Shown here one piece after another: positions 24,675 to 33,862 of a stretch of DNA of 64,000 nucleotides (the first letter of the stretch is position 1; each line of letters opens with the position of its first letter). The DNA is taken from the NCBI GenBank assembly GCA_016705005.1, contig JADIZB010000004.1, positions 186,001 to 250,000 of the forward strand, given 5' to 3'. The notes under the pieces are model-generated. The model saw nothing but the letters and a program-made list of their open reading frames with translations. It had not been told where the DNA came from and made no database searches. A program made the position numbers and the translations under genes. This DNA is from Bacteroidales bacterium (GTDB lineage Bacteria; Bacteroidota; Bacteroidia; Bacteroidales; Lentimicrobiaceae).

Positions 24675-27005
24675 ATGAAAAGGATCGCATTCCTTGCTAT
24701 TGTTTCCCTGATCATTACGCTTTCCGTATCAACAGGCGTTTTCGCCCAAAACGGAACAATCAGGGGCTTTGTTTACGAAAAAGAGACCGGTGAGCCGGTA
24801 ATTTTCACAAATGTATATCTTCACAGAACATCCTTCGGCGCAGCGACAGATGTGAACGGCTATTTTACCATCTCGAAAATTCCGGATGGTGATTATACAC
24901 TGATGGTGACCTATCTTGGCTACGACACTCTCCGTGAGAAAGTCAGTATCCGGGGAAATACAGTCCTGACCAGGAAACTCTTCCTGAACAAGGCGGCATT
25001 CAATCTTGAGGCGGTACAGATTACCGCTGAACGTGAAGAAGCACGCAGTGATACAAGGACCTCTGTTATCAAGCTTACACCCAAACAGATCAGCCGGATT
25101 CCCACCATTGGAGGGCAGGCTGACCTGGCACAGTACCTGCAGGTACTTCCGGGGGTCATCTTCACCGGTGATCAGGGTGGACAACTATACATCAGAGGTG
25201 GTTCTCCCATTCAGAATAAAGTAGTCCTTGACGGGATGATCGTTTATAACCCCTTTCATTCGATAGGTCTTTTCTCGGTCTTTGATACGGATATCCTTCG
25301 CAACGCTGATATTTACACCGGAGGTTTCAATGCCCAGCACGGAGGTAGAATTTCATCCGTTATGGACCTGACTACCAGGGATGGAAACAAGAAAAGATTG
25401 GCAGGCAAAGCCGGAGCAAGCACATTTGGTGCAAAATTGATGCTTGAAGGGCCGATAAAGAAACAAAGTGAATCAGGCGGTGGCAGCACTTCCTTTCTCA
25501 TTTCAGCTAAGAACTCCTATCTGAAAGAATCATCAAAACTTTTATACAATTACATTGATACGGCAGGACTTCCGTTCAATTATACGGATGTTTACGGAAA
25601 AGTTTCCATCAATGGAGAGAATGGTTCCAAAATTAATTTCTACGGCTTCAATTTTAAGGACAAAGTTGATTATGAAAACCTGGCAAGCTATAACTGGAAA
25701 TCTTCCGGCGGTGGTTTGAATTTTCTTGTAATTCCGGGCAATAATCCCGTGCTTATTGAAGGAAACTTCGCTTATTCCACATACAAAATCAACATGGAGG
25801 AAGGCTCACTTCCCACCCGTTCAAGTAGCATTAACGGCTTTAACATGGGACTGGGTTTTACATATTTCCTTGGAAAAAATGAAATAAAATACGGCCTGGA
25901 GATGCTTGGCTTCAAAACGGAATTTGACTTTTTTAATTCTGTCGGACGCAACATAAATCTGTATGATAATACTACAGAAATTGCAGGTTATGTAAAATAC
26001 AAAATGACCAGGGGAAAACTTCTTTTTGAACCCGGCATAAGACTACAGTACTATGCTTCGCTGAAGAATTTTTCACCTGAGCCGCGCCTTGCAATCAAGT
26101 ATAACCTTACAGATCACATCAGGCTTAAAATGGCCACCGGGTTATATTCGCAGAACCTGATCAGTGCAAATTCTGACCGCGATGTGGTCAACCTGTTCTA
26201 TGGATTCCTGTCAGGTCAGGAAAGCCTGCAGGAAGAATTCAAAGGAAAGAAAGTAACGCACAAACTTCAGAAAGCCGAACACATCATTTTCGGTGTAGAA
26301 CTTGATCCATTGCCTTCCCTGACAATGAACATGGAGGTCTACTACAAAAATTTCTCGCAGCTGACCAATATCAACCGCAATAAAGTTTACAATGACGACT
26401 CCCCATACAACAATCCGGCTGACCCCAATTATAAGCCTGATTATCTCAGAAAGGACTTCATCATTGAGAATGGCAATGCCAACGGATTTGACATATCATT
26501 CAAATACGAAAAGCGGAAAATCTATTTCTGGGCGGTTTACTCTCTTTCCTATGTCAACAGGTCAGACGACAGCATATCCTATGTTCCCCATTACGACCGC
26601 AGGCACAATGTTAATCTCGTTGGTTCATACCGATTTGGTGAAGAGTTGATGTGGGAATTCAACGCCCGATGGAACCTGGGTTCCGGGTTCCCGTTTACCC
26701 AGACAGCCGGCGAGTATGAGAAACTCCTGTTCGAACTGGGTGCCGGAAGCAATTACAATACATCCAATGGCCAGTTGGGGGTTCTCTATGGAGATTACAA
26801 CAAATCAAGGCTACCTTATTACCACAGGCTCGACTTCAGTCTGATGCGTCGATTCAGGGTTGGCGAAGAGGGTATGCTTGAAATAAATCTCAGTGTTACA
26901 AACATCTATAACCGGGAAAACATCTTCTATGTAAACCGGATTACCGGTGAGAAAGTGTATCAGTTACCCCTGATGCCGAGTTTCGGACTGAGTCTGAGCT
27001 TCTGA
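24675..27005 (+). CDS. TonB-dependent receptor with carboxypeptidase-regulatory-like domain
   Basis: A 776-residue outer-membrane receptor. A signal peptide (MKRIAFLAIVSLIITLSVS, cut near VFAQN) leads into a CarboxypepD_reg-like domain (GTIRGFVYEKETGEPVIFTNVYL, about residues 28-110), a plug domain (LAQYLQVLPGVIFTGDQGGQLYIRGGSP) and a 22-strand barrel ending in LPLMPSFGLSLSF with the C-terminal aromatic residue. It is short for a SusC-type protein, no susD follows, and no substrate can be named. It stands alone between convergent genes. Confidence 0.92.
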   Translation: MKRIAFLAIVSLIITLSVSTGVFAQNGTIRGFVYEKETGEPVIFTNVYLHRTSFGAATDVNGYFTISKIPDGDYTLMVTYLGYDTLREKVSIRGNTVLTRKLFLNKAAFNLEAVQITAEREEARSDTRTSVIKLTPKQISRIPTIGGQADLAQYLQVLPGVIFTGDQGGQLYIRGGSPIQNKVVLDGMIVYNPFHSIGLFSVFDTDILRNADIYTGGFNAQHGGRISSVMDLTTRDGNKKRLAGKAGASTFGAKLMLEGPIKKQSESGGGSTSFLISAKNSYLKESSKLLYNYIDTAGLPFNYTDVYGKVSINGENGSKINFYGFNFKDKVDYENLASYNWKSSGGGLNFLVIPGNNPVLIEGNFAYSTYKINMEEGSLPTRSSSINGFNMGLGFTYFLGKNEIKYGLEMLGFKTEFDFFNSVGRNINLYDNTTEIAGYVKYKMTRGKLLFEPGIRLQYYASLKNFSPEPRLAIKYNLTDHIRLKMATGLYSQNLISANSDRDVVNLFYGFLSGQESLQEEFKGKKVTHKLQKAEHIIFGVELDPLPSLTMNMEVYYKNFSQLTNINRNKVYNDDSPYNNPADPNYKPDYLRKDFIIENGNANGFDISFKYEKRKIYFWAVYSLSYVNRSDDSISYVPHYDRRHNVNLVGSYRFGEELMWEFNARWNLGSGFPFTQTAGEYEKLLFELGAGSNYNTSNGQLGVLYGDYNKSRLPYYHRLDFSLMRRFRVGEEGMLEINLSVTNIYNRENIFYVNRITGEKVYQLPLMPSFGLSLSF

Positions 27006-27039
27006 TCACATATACACGGGCCCTTTCAGGACAAAAGGC

Positions 27040-27492
27040 CTATTCCCTGTTTTTTGAATCCATCAGGATGGTCACCGGGCCGCTGTTGACCAGTTCAACC
27101 TGCATGTCAGCGCCGAACCAACCGCTGCGAACCATAAGGCCGGTTTCGGATTTCAGTTTTGCAATAAAACCTTCATACAATGGAATTGCTTTTTCAGGCC
27201 TTGCTGCCCGGATATAGGAGGGCCGGTTGCCTTTCCTGGTTCCCGCATGGAGCGTAAACTGACTGATAACCAGTATCTCTCCCAATACTTCAACCACCGA
27301 AAGATTCATCACTCCCTGACTATCATTAAAAATCCGCAGTCTTGAAATTTTGCTGCACAACCATTCCACATCTTCATCGCTATCGGATTCTTCAATTCCG
27401 ACCAGAATGAGAATTCCAGCCCTGATGCTGTTTTCTCCGAAGTCAGGGCAGCTTACCGAAGCCCTGCTCACCCTTTGTATAACAACACGCAT
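27040..27492 (-). CDS. dtd: D-aminoacyl-tRNA deacylase
   Basis: A 150-residue DTD protein that removes D-amino acids (and glycine) mischarged on tRNA. The start MRVVIQRVSRASV, the catalytic SQFTL motif in LVISQFTLHAGT and the cross-subunit NSGPVTI near the end are all intact, and the length is normal for the family. It is the last gene of a three-gene unit after a cupin gene and rsgA, with 18 bases from the rsgA stop. Confidence 0.96.
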   Translation of the reverse strand: MRVVIQRVSRASVSCPDFGENSIRAGILILVGIEESDSDEDVEWLCSKISRLRIFNDSQGVMNLSVVEVLGEILVISQFTLHAGTRKGNRPSYIRAARPEKAIPLYEGFIAKLKSETGLMVRSGWFGADMQVELVNSGPVTILMDSKNRE

Positions 27493-27510
27493 TTTCCGGC
27501 ATTTTATTGA

Positions 27511-28452
27511 TTAGTCCCACTCTGCCTCGTCAAAGTATTCATCTTTCAGAATGCTGATGTAATTCGAATAACGTGAAGGATTGATTTCACCTCTGGAAAG
27601 AGCCCGTTTAACGGCGCAACCAGGTTCATGCACATGGGTGCAATTGTTGAACTGACAAAGGTGCATCAGATTTCGCATCTCGGGAAACCGTTCGGGGACC
27701 TCCTGCTTATCAAAGTTAACGAGACCGAACTCCTTAATCCCCGGTGTGTCAATCACAAACCCGCCATCACGCAATGGAAGCATCTCAGCAAAAGTGGTGG
27801 TGTGTTTCCCTTTCAGGTGATATTCTGAAATCGCCCCAACCTTGCGCAACAACCCTGGTTCAATGGTGTTGATCAGGGCTGTTTTGCCAACGCCCGAATG
27901 ACCACTGATCAGGCTTACTCTGCCCCTGAGGAGTTCCCTCACATCTTCGATTCCCTGTCCCAGCAAGGCCGAAGTCCTGAAGCACGGATATCCAAGTCCG
28001 GAATAAAGTCTGATCAGCGCATCCAGCTTTGCCAATTCTTCATCTGAATACTGATCGCATTTATTGAAAATAATGAATGCAGGGATATGATAGGCTTCTG
28101 ATGTAACCAGAAACCGATCGATGAAACCGGTTGATGTCCGGGGCCTTGTCAGGGTTACCATGACCATTGCCTGATCAATGTTGGCAGCAATGATGTGTGA
28201 CAGAGCTGATAGCCGGGTTGCTTTTCTGATGATATAGTTGTGACGATCTGCAATGGCATGGATAAGTCCGAAATCCTTTTCCTGCTGAAAAGTGTATTCC
28301 ACTTTGTCGCCAACAGCTATCGGATTGGTCGATTTTATTCCTTTAATCCTGAAATTGCCTTTCAGTCTGCATTCCACAATCAATCCATCAGATGAGAGAA
28401 CAGTACAGGAGTTACCTGTTGAACGGATGACAACCCCCTGATAGTTATCCAT
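27511..28452 (-). CDS. rsgA: Ribosome small subunit-dependent GTPase A
   Basis: A 313-residue circularly permuted GTPase of late 30S assembly. An OB-fold N-terminus is followed by the G motifs in permuted order: NKCD (G4), SGHSGVGKT (G1) and DTPGI (G3). The C-terminal zinc-finger is visible in CQFNNCTHVHEPGC. It lies between a cupin gene (2-base gap) and dtd, so two genes of translation quality are co-transcribed. Confidence 0.96.
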   Translation of the reverse strand: MDNYQGVVIRSTGNSCTVLSSDGLIVECRLKGNFRIKGIKSTNPIAVGDKVEYTFQQEKDFGLIHAIADRHNYIIRKATRLSALSHIIAANIDQAMVMVTLTRPRTSTGFIDRFLVTSEAYHIPAFIIFNKCDQYSDEELAKLDALIRLYSGLGYPCFRTSALLGQGIEDVRELLRGRVSLISGHSGVGKTALINTIEPGLLRKVGAISEYHLKGKHTTTFAEMLPLRDGGFVIDTPGIKEFGLVNFDKQEVPERFPEMRNLMHLCQFNNCTHVHEPGCAVKRALSRGEINPSRYSNYISILKDEYFDEAEWD

Positions 28453-28454
28453 CT

Positions 28455-28721
28455 TCAGATAAAATTGTAGTGTTTCCGCACAGGCTTTCTGATATCCCAG
28501 GTACAGCTGAGGCCGCTTCTGAAAACGACGAAATCGCCGGGTACAATATTAAAATTGCCAATTTCAGTTTCGATGACTACTTCCCCTTCCAGAAAATAGC
28601 ACCATTCTTCTTCATCATAATCCGCCGGAAAACGTGAAACTTCCTTTTCCCAGACAGGCCAGTCTCTGATTCCTTTCTCAACTATTTCTCCTTCGGCTAT
28701 TTTCCTTACTTCAATCATCAT
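28455..28721 (-). CDS. Cupin domain protein (EutQ-like, DUF861)
   Basis: An 88-residue single-domain cupin. The segment EEEWCYFLEGEVVIETEIGNFNIVPGDFVVF is the DUF861 pattern, with a small beta-barrel fold. Members often bind metals or small acids but no function is assigned here. I start at the ATG ending at 28721; an upstream TTG at 28727 gives two more residues. It is the first gene of the cupin-rsgA-dtd unit. Confidence 0.85.
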   Translation of the reverse strand: MMIEVRKIAEGEIVEKGIRDWPVWEKEVSRFPADYDEEEWCYFLEGEVVIETEIGNFNIVPGDFVVFRSGLSCTWDIRKPVRKHYNFI

Positions 28722-28751
28722 CAACAAAAACTTTAATTATTTCAGCTAAGG

Positions 28752-28781
28752 TTGCAAAATTACGAAATATCCCTACATTTG
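28752..28781. promoter_or_regulatory. Overlapping divergent promoters of cupin-rsgA-dtd and the PrsW-like gene
   Basis: Plus strand: TTG (28752-28754), 19 bases, TACATTTG (28774-28781). Minus strand: a perfect -7 box TAATTTTG (28762-28755) directly abuts the plus-strand TTG. The two promoters share the same DNA, so only one can be used at a time. Confidence 0.6.
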
Positions 28782-28898
28782 TTTATAACTATACCTCAAC
28801 AGGGAACTGCTGCCAACCCGGGAACCGGCAACCAGATTTAGCAGACACGGCTGTCTGCAATTGATTTCTGCAATTATATTATACTAAATCAATTAGTT

Positions 28899-29561
28899 AT
28901 GGAAAATTTTACTGGCCTGCTGCTTTCCCCTGTTACCTTTGTACTTTTTTTACTGTTCCTTAAGTTCCGGTTTCCCAAATGGGATTACCAATTGCTGGTA
29001 AAGTCATTTATCTGGGGTTGCCTTATCTCAATTCCGGTAATTCTGGCTGACATTGTTGCCCATTATTTCGTCATCGACGGAGCAAGAAGCATACGCAGAA
29101 TGATCACTTATTCATTCATCATTGTTGCTTTTGTAAGTGAAGTAAGTAAGTTCTTCCCGCTCAGGTTTTCACTGGTGCCCAGAAATAATTTCAGAAATCC
29201 GGCCGATGGTATTCTCTACTCGGTGGCCATCGCACTGGGTCTTTCTACCGTCTATGCTGTTTATTATGCTTTCTTTTCATCAAAAAGCGGACTCGATCCG
29301 GCATATTTCCTTTCCATAGGCCCGATGAATGCTTTATTCGGTATCATTATGGGATTTTTTACAGGCTTAGGCAAGCTGCGTAAAAACCTCTTCATCGACG
29401 CCATGACCGGGCTTTTAGCTACCATTCTATTCCACGGCATCTACAGGTTTATTCTGCTCAGCAAGGACATCACCCTTTTCTGGCTCTTTGCCCTCGGCTC
29501 TGTCTTTATCGCCACCATTCTGATTTACAAGAGCAGAAAAATTACAGCTGAATTAAATTAG
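28899..29561 (+). CDS. PrsW-like intramembrane protease family protein, motif degenerate
   Basis: A 220-residue protein with seven or eight hydrophobic helices. Its layout follows the PrsW/CPBP-like intramembrane proteases: VSEVSKFFPL stands where PrsW has an EExxK-type motif, NPADGILYSVAIALGLSTVYA matches the central FDGxxYG-like segment, and ILFHGIYRF supplies the late His. The first Glu of the usual EE pair is Ser here, so activity is doubtful. PrsW cuts anti-sigma factors in Bacillus. The 3' end overlaps the convergent dprA by nine bases. Confidence 0.6.
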   Translation: MENFTGLLLSPVTFVLFLLFLKFRFPKWDYQLLVKSFIWGCLISIPVILADIVAHYFVIDGARSIRRMITYSFIIVAFVSEVSKFFPLRFSLVPRNNFRNPADGILYSVAIALGLSTVYAVYYAFFSSKSGLDPAYFLSIGPMNALFGIIMGFFTGLGKLRKNLFIDAMTGLLATILFHGIYRFILLSKDITLFWLFALGSVFIATILIYKSRKITAELN

Positions 29562-30668
29562 ACGATATATTTTGCCAGGCAAACATCTGACAATCCCTTC
29601 AAATTCGAGGCCCAGCAAGGCAGCAGCAATTTTACTCGTTTGAATCCCTGTTGCAAGGCAGATTTTATCAATACTGCAATCACCATGTTCGCTGAGAATC
29701 GCAACTACAGCCTCCTGATCAGGATCGAGGTTAATAAAAAGGCTACGCTGAACCGGCTGATTTTTAGGCTTCTCCTTATCCCATCCCATGATGTAACAAA
29801 CATCAGTGGCAGATTGAACCAGGGCTGCCCTGTTGGTCTTTATCAGATTGTTACATCCTTCTGAAACAGGATCGCCAATCCTGCCCGGTACTGCAAATAC
29901 ATCGCGGTTATATGAATTGGCAATGTCAGCAGTAATCAAAGCTCCTCCTTTTAAACCGGCTTCTATCACTATTGTGGCATCAGACAAACCTGCAATTACC
30001 CTGTTTCTTCGTGGAAAATTCTCCCTGTCGGGATTGGTTTCACTCATAAATTCGGTAACCAATCCACCTTGCTCGATCATCCTACGTGCCAGCGCACTGT
30101 TCAAGGGCGGATACACCCTGTCGAGGCCATGGGCAAAAACACCTACCGTTAGCAAACCTTCGTCAAGGGCTGCTTTATGGGCGCAGGTATCTATGCCGTA
30201 AGCCATGCCGCTCACAACCAGAATATGCTGTTCCTTAAGGTCATTTACAAGCCTCCTGCAGACCTCCTTCCCGTATTCTGTTGCCCTCCGAGTGCCGACA
30301 ATGCTGATTATTCTGTTGGTGTTGAGGTCAGCTTTGCCAAGAGAGTAAAGTAAAACCGGACTATCCACACATTGCTTCAGCCTTTCGGGATAGTCATCAT
30401 CGGTGTAAAAAAGCGTTCTGATTCCGAATTTCCTGATAAAGCTGATCTCTCTCGCCGCTCTTTCAAGTACATTGCGGTTGCTCACTATCAGGTTCGCTGT
30501 CGATTCGCCCATCCCCGGAATTCTCATCAAACCGGCTTTTTTTTCTGCAAAAACAGCTTCAGGACTTCCGGTATAGGCAACCAGCTTGCGGGCATTGATG
30601 TCACCTACCCCCGGAAGCAGGGTAACCGCGATCTGGTAGAGCAGGGTTTTATCATCGGTCGATGGCAT
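29553..30668 (-). CDS. dprA: DNA-processing protein DprA
   Basis: A 371-residue DprA/Smf protein, which loads RecA on incoming single-stranded DNA in transformation. The N-terminal helix-hairpin-helix is LLPGVGDINARKLV. The Rossmann-like core carries VGTRRATEYGKE, VSGMAYGIDTCAHKAAL, HGLDRVYPP, NFPRRNRVIAGLSD and EAGLKGGALITA. A winged-helix end (SIDKICLATGIQTSKIAAALLGLE) completes the common architecture. dprA is widespread also in bacteria not known to be competent. Confidence 0.95.
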   Translation of the reverse strand: MPSTDDKTLLYQIAVTLLPGVGDINARKLVAYTGSPEAVFAEKKAGLMRIPGMGESTANLIVSNRNVLERAAREISFIRKFGIRTLFYTDDDYPERLKQCVDSPVLLYSLGKADLNTNRIISIVGTRRATEYGKEVCRRLVNDLKEQHILVVSGMAYGIDTCAHKAALDEGLLTVGVFAHGLDRVYPPLNSALARRMIEQGGLVTEFMSETNPDRENFPRRNRVIAGLSDATIVIEAGLKGGALITADIANSYNRDVFAVPGRIGDPVSEGCNNLIKTNRAALVQSATDVCYIMGWDKEKPKNQPVQRSLFINLDPDQEAVVAILSEHGDCSIDKICLATGIQTSKIAAALLGLEFEGIVRCLPGKIYRLI

Positions 30669-30732
30669 AATGCGAATTTATGAAATAAATATAATTTCTG
30701 AAAATCCTGATCAAAGATGCATTCGCTCTGAC

Positions 30733-30740
30733 TATATTTG
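30733..30740 (+). promoter_or_regulatory. -7 box of the glycosyltransferase gene
   Basis: TATATTTG followed by C is a perfect TAnnTTTG box, 12 bases before the ATG at 30753. Its last three bases are an in-frame TTG that could be mistaken for the start codon. Confidence 0.6.
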
Positions 30741-30752
30741 CAAAAAGCTATC

Positions 30753-31853
30753 ATGCAGGCTCACAGACAATCCCGGATTCTGATATGCCCGCTCGACTGG
30801 GGCCTGGGGCATGCCACCCGCTGCATTCCGCTGATCGACGAACTGCAGAAGCACGGAGCAAAGGTAATTCTGGCTGCCGACGGGCCTCAGCTCAACCTGC
30901 TGAAAGCAGAATTCCCGGAAGCAGAATGGATTTCCTTTCCCGGATACCGGGTCAGCTACGGAAAGAGAACCGGAGCCGGAATAAGCATATTAACATCAGT
31001 ACCACGACTGTTCTACAACATTCTTAAGGAACATTTCATTTTAAAATCACTTATCAGTAAGCATAAAATCGATGGGCTTATATCGGATAACCGTTACGGA
31101 CTGTGGAACCATAGCGTCAGTACAGTTTTCATTACACATCAGCTGAACATCATTGCCCCTTCTCCACTACGATTTGCAGAACCTTTCCTTCGCGCCCTTA
31201 CACGCTTTTTTGCAGAGAGATTCGACGAATGCTGGATACCAGATGCTGAAGGTGATGATAATTTATCGGGTAAACTCTCGCATGGTTATAATCTGCCTGT
31301 AAATGGCGGTTATATTGGCGTCCTGAGCCGCTTCAGCAAGTGTACAGATTCCAACGATGAACCCATCTATGATGTTGTGGCTATGGTTTCAGGTCCGGAG
31401 CCGCAGCGCACCGTTTTTGAAAACGTGCTGCTCAGACAATTGCCGGTAAAAGAGAAGAAATGCCTGCTACTCAGGGGGATTCCGGGTGAAACAACCATCA
31501 CATATCTCAGGGAAAATCTTGATATTGCCGGCCATCTTCCGGCATCACGACTAAATAATATTCTGAAACATAAGCCATTTGTCATCTGCAGGTCGGGATA
31601 CTCCACCCTGATGGACCTGACCTTCACCGGAAACAGGGCGTTGCTGGTTCCCACTCCCGGGCAGACAGAACAGGAGTATCTTGCGAGCCATCTCTCGAAT
31701 AAGGGTTTATACCAAACGTGTAATCAGGATTCTATTAATCTGGAAGAGGCTTTCCACAATGCCGGTAACTCAACACTACGCCATCCGTTCATCCCCGTTT
31801 CTGATTATCATGACTCTGTCTCAGGTTTCCTCAGCCGGATCGGGAAACCGTAA
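30753..31853 (+). CDS. Glycosyltransferase family protein (MurG/GT28-like)
   Basis: A 366-residue GT-B fold protein. The start ILICPLDWGLGHATRCIPLIDELQKHG is the Gly-rich N-terminal motif of UDP-sugar glycosyltransferases of the MurG/GT28 type, and the C-terminal half includes VICRSGYSTLMDLTFTGNRALLVPTPGQTEQEYLA, which resembles the UDP-binding region. Donor and acceptor are unknown. I use the ATG at 30753, because a TTG at 30738 falls inside the -7 box. lgt follows on the same strand but has its own promoter. Confidence 0.8.
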   Translation: MQAHRQSRILICPLDWGLGHATRCIPLIDELQKHGAKVILAADGPQLNLLKAEFPEAEWISFPGYRVSYGKRTGAGISILTSVPRLFYNILKEHFILKSLISKHKIDGLISDNRYGLWNHSVSTVFITHQLNIIAPSPLRFAEPFLRALTRFFAERFDECWIPDAEGDDNLSGKLSHGYNLPVNGGYIGVLSRFSKCTDSNDEPIYDVVAMVSGPEPQRTVFENVLLRQLPVKEKKCLLLRGIPGETTITYLRENLDIAGHLPASRLNNILKHKPFVICRSGYSTLMDLTFTGNRALLVPTPGQTEQEYLASHLSNKGLYQTCNQDSINLEEAFHNAGNSTLRHPFIPVSDYHDSVSGFLSRIGKP

Positions 31854-31895
31854 AGCAATTGATGGTAAATCATCCTTAAATCCGGGCAAATACAT

Positions 31896-31903
31896 TACTT
31901 TTG
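31896..31903 (+). promoter_or_regulatory. -7 box of lgt
   Basis: TACTTTTG matches TAnnTTTG and lies 22 bases before the lgt ATG. The TTG that ends the box is in frame with lgt. Confidence 0.55.
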
Positions 31904-31924
31904 TTACTCCAAATCGGTTTCGTT

Positions 31925-32713
31925 ATGATGATTCAGCAAATTACCTGGGATGTCAGTCCGTTGATTTTCAAGCTAGGCAGCCTGCAAATAAGGTGGTATG
32001 GGTTATTTTTCGCACTTTCATTTTATCTGGGCTATCTTGTGCTCGAAAAACAGGTATTTAAACGTGAAAACATCCGCACCGAACTGCTCGACAAACTGGC
32101 AACCTATGTGGTAATCGGCACCATAGTAGGCGCAAGGTTGGGGCATGTCTTCTTTTATGAACCCATGTCCTATCTTAAAAATCCCATCAGCATCCTGAAA
32201 GTCTGGGAAGGTGGTCTTGCCAGCCATGGCGCAGCAGTCGGCATTTTACTGGCACTCATCCTTTTTGTCAGAAAATCAGGCAAGACATACCTGTGGACCC
32301 TCGACCGCGTGGTTATCGTGGTGGCTTTGGGCGGGTTCTTTATCAGAATGGGCAACCTGATGAACAGTGAAATTTATGGATATTTTACCAGTCTCCCCTG
32401 GGGATTTATCTACCTGCGCGACGGTCAAACAGAGCCCAGACATCCAACCCAGATATATGAAGCACTGAGTTACCTCGCCCTTTTCTTTGGCCTGCTCTAC
32501 TACTACCGGAAAAATTACCTCAAAATGAAGGAAGGAACCATCTTCGGGATTTTCCTGATCATCCTGTTTGGTGTCAGGTTCCTGATCGAATTTGTGAAAG
32601 AACCCCAGGTTGCTTTTGAACAGACCATGGCGCTGAATATGGGACAATGGCTGAGTGTACCATTTATCCTGGCCGGGTTCGGGTTGCTGTATTATGTAAA
32701 GCGAAGCAAATAA
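31925..32713 (+). CDS. lgt: Prolipoprotein diacylglyceryl transferase
   Basis: A 262-residue inner-membrane enzyme that moves diacylglycerol from phosphatidylglycerol to the lipobox Cys of prolipoproteins. About seven hydrophobic helices hold the Lgt hallmarks: GGLASHGAAVGI, the signature RMGNLMNSEIYG with its essential Arg/Asn, and RHPTQIYEA. The start is ATG 31925 (or 31928); a TTG at 31901 lies within the promoter. Several lipoproteins in this window are its likely clients. Confidence 0.95.
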   Translation: MMIQQITWDVSPLIFKLGSLQIRWYGLFFALSFYLGYLVLEKQVFKRENIRTELLDKLATYVVIGTIVGARLGHVFFYEPMSYLKNPISILKVWEGGLASHGAAVGILLALILFVRKSGKTYLWTLDRVVIVVALGGFFIRMGNLMNSEIYGYFTSLPWGFIYLRDGQTEPRHPTQIYEALSYLALFFGLLYYYRKNYLKMKEGTIFGIFLIILFGVRFLIEFVKEPQVAFEQTMALNMGQWLSVPFILAGFGLLYYVKRSK

Positions 32714-33086
32714 ACCATTCTTCCGGGTAATTTTCATCATTTCTCCAGATTGTTTAACGGACATTAATCCGGCCCTGGGAATATTATTCCGGTTTCGTGT
32801 CGGTTATCCTGTATCCGGCCTGAGTTCTGACCCGGATATTCAGGAAGGATACTGTATATCGCACTTCCGTGAGTATGAACAGCTAATAATAATCTGAACA
32901 TTATAAAGTTTCGGATCCTTCATCACAAAACCTGGTCCCTATTCCGGAATCCCAGAAAAAGGTCATTTCTTCCACACAAGGCTAATAATTATCAAATCCG
33001 TCTCTTCTCCCCTGGCAGAAATGCAATTGCAATTGCAATAAATAAACTCAAGCTTCGTTTTTCAATAAATATCAAATATATAAGAT
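32714..33086 (+). other. Intergenic region without recognised gene
   Basis: About 370 bases between lgt and the lipoprotein gene. I see no protein-coding frame, RNA gene or strong hairpin. A short GCAATTGCAATTGCAAT repeat lies near 33019. A promoter for the lipoprotein gene must be here but no clear TAnnTTTG box was found. Confidence 0.4.
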
Positions 33087-33749
33087 ATGTTCAAAACAAA
33101 TCTGTTATTTTCATTATCGTTGTCCGCCTTATTTATAGCCGGATGCAAACAGGATGAATCTGAGCCCCCGGTAACCTATCCGGATTATGGCCGGCTGCAG
33201 GTCGGTAATTATTGGATCTATCAGCGTTTCTCGGTCGACTCCCTAGGGAATGCAACTCCTACAGATGTTTTCGACAGCTGCTATGTTGAAAAGGACACCT
33301 TGATTCACGGAAACACCTTTGCAAAAATCACCAAACCCTGGCCGTGGGGAACCAGTCAAAAGAAAGTCTATGAGTATTTAAGGGATTCGCTTCATTACCT
33401 GGTTGACCCATCGGGAATGATCTGGTTTTCTTCTTCTGACTTTTCCACTGTGTTTTATTCCTATACTTCGATCATACCGACAATTGGCGACACTGTTTAT
33501 ACTGTCAATGTGAAAATGGATGATAAGGATCAGTTGATCAATACCCCTGCAGGAGAGTTTATTACATGCAATTATAAAGCATCCTATGAACTTTACCCCC
33601 CCTTTATCATTGTTAGCAATCCCCGGTATGTACACAAACGCTATGCAAAAGATAAAGGGCTCATTGTAGAAACCTTACCCTTCTTTGCTTCTATTCCAAC
33701 CACTACTGAACGCCGTTTGGTCAGATACTTCCTTAATCCGCCTGAATGA
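33087..33749 (+). CDS. Hypothetical surface lipoprotein
   Basis: A 220-residue protein of unknown function. Signal peptide II (NLLFSLSLSALFIAGC) has lipobox IAGC with Cys20, followed by KQDESE, an acidic stretch like the lipoprotein export signals that send Bacteroidota lipoproteins to the cell surface. The body is beta-rich (GRLQVGNYWIYQRFSV), perhaps a small barrel domain. It is monocistronic with a strong terminator. Confidence 0.7.
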   Translation: MFKTNLLFSLSLSALFIAGCKQDESEPPVTYPDYGRLQVGNYWIYQRFSVDSLGNATPTDVFDSCYVEKDTLIHGNTFAKITKPWPWGTSQKKVYEYLRDSLHYLVDPSGMIWFSSSDFSTVFYSYTSIIPTIGDTVYTVNVKMDDKDQLINTPAGEFITCNYKASYELYPPFIIVSNPRYVHKRYAKDKGLIVETLPFFASIPTTTERRLVRYFLNPPE

Positions 33750-33771
33750 GACCCTGGTTCGTATTGAATTG

Positions 33772-33808
33772 AAGAAGCCCGTAACAGAAAATCTGATGCG
33801 GGCTTCTT
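33772..33808. terminator. Rho-independent terminator after the lipoprotein gene
   Basis: AAGAAGCCCG and CGGGCTTCTT form a ten-base-pair stem with a 17-base loop, between convergent genes. The A-rich and T-rich ends allow use from both sides. Confidence 0.75.
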
Positions 33809-33862
33809 GTTTCAGGCCATCTTTTGAACCTTGATTTTCTGCTTTGACTCAGAACATTACCA

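Noticed and set aside
24675..27005. SusC-type polysaccharide utilisation locus
   Set aside because: There is no SusD homologue, glycoside hydrolase or sensor gene beside either TonB receptor, and the first one is short for SusC.
30738..31903. TTG start codons at 30738 and 31901
   Set aside because: Both TTG triplets are the last three bases of TAnnTTTG promoter boxes, so they lie upstream of transcription; downstream ATGs give normal N-termini.
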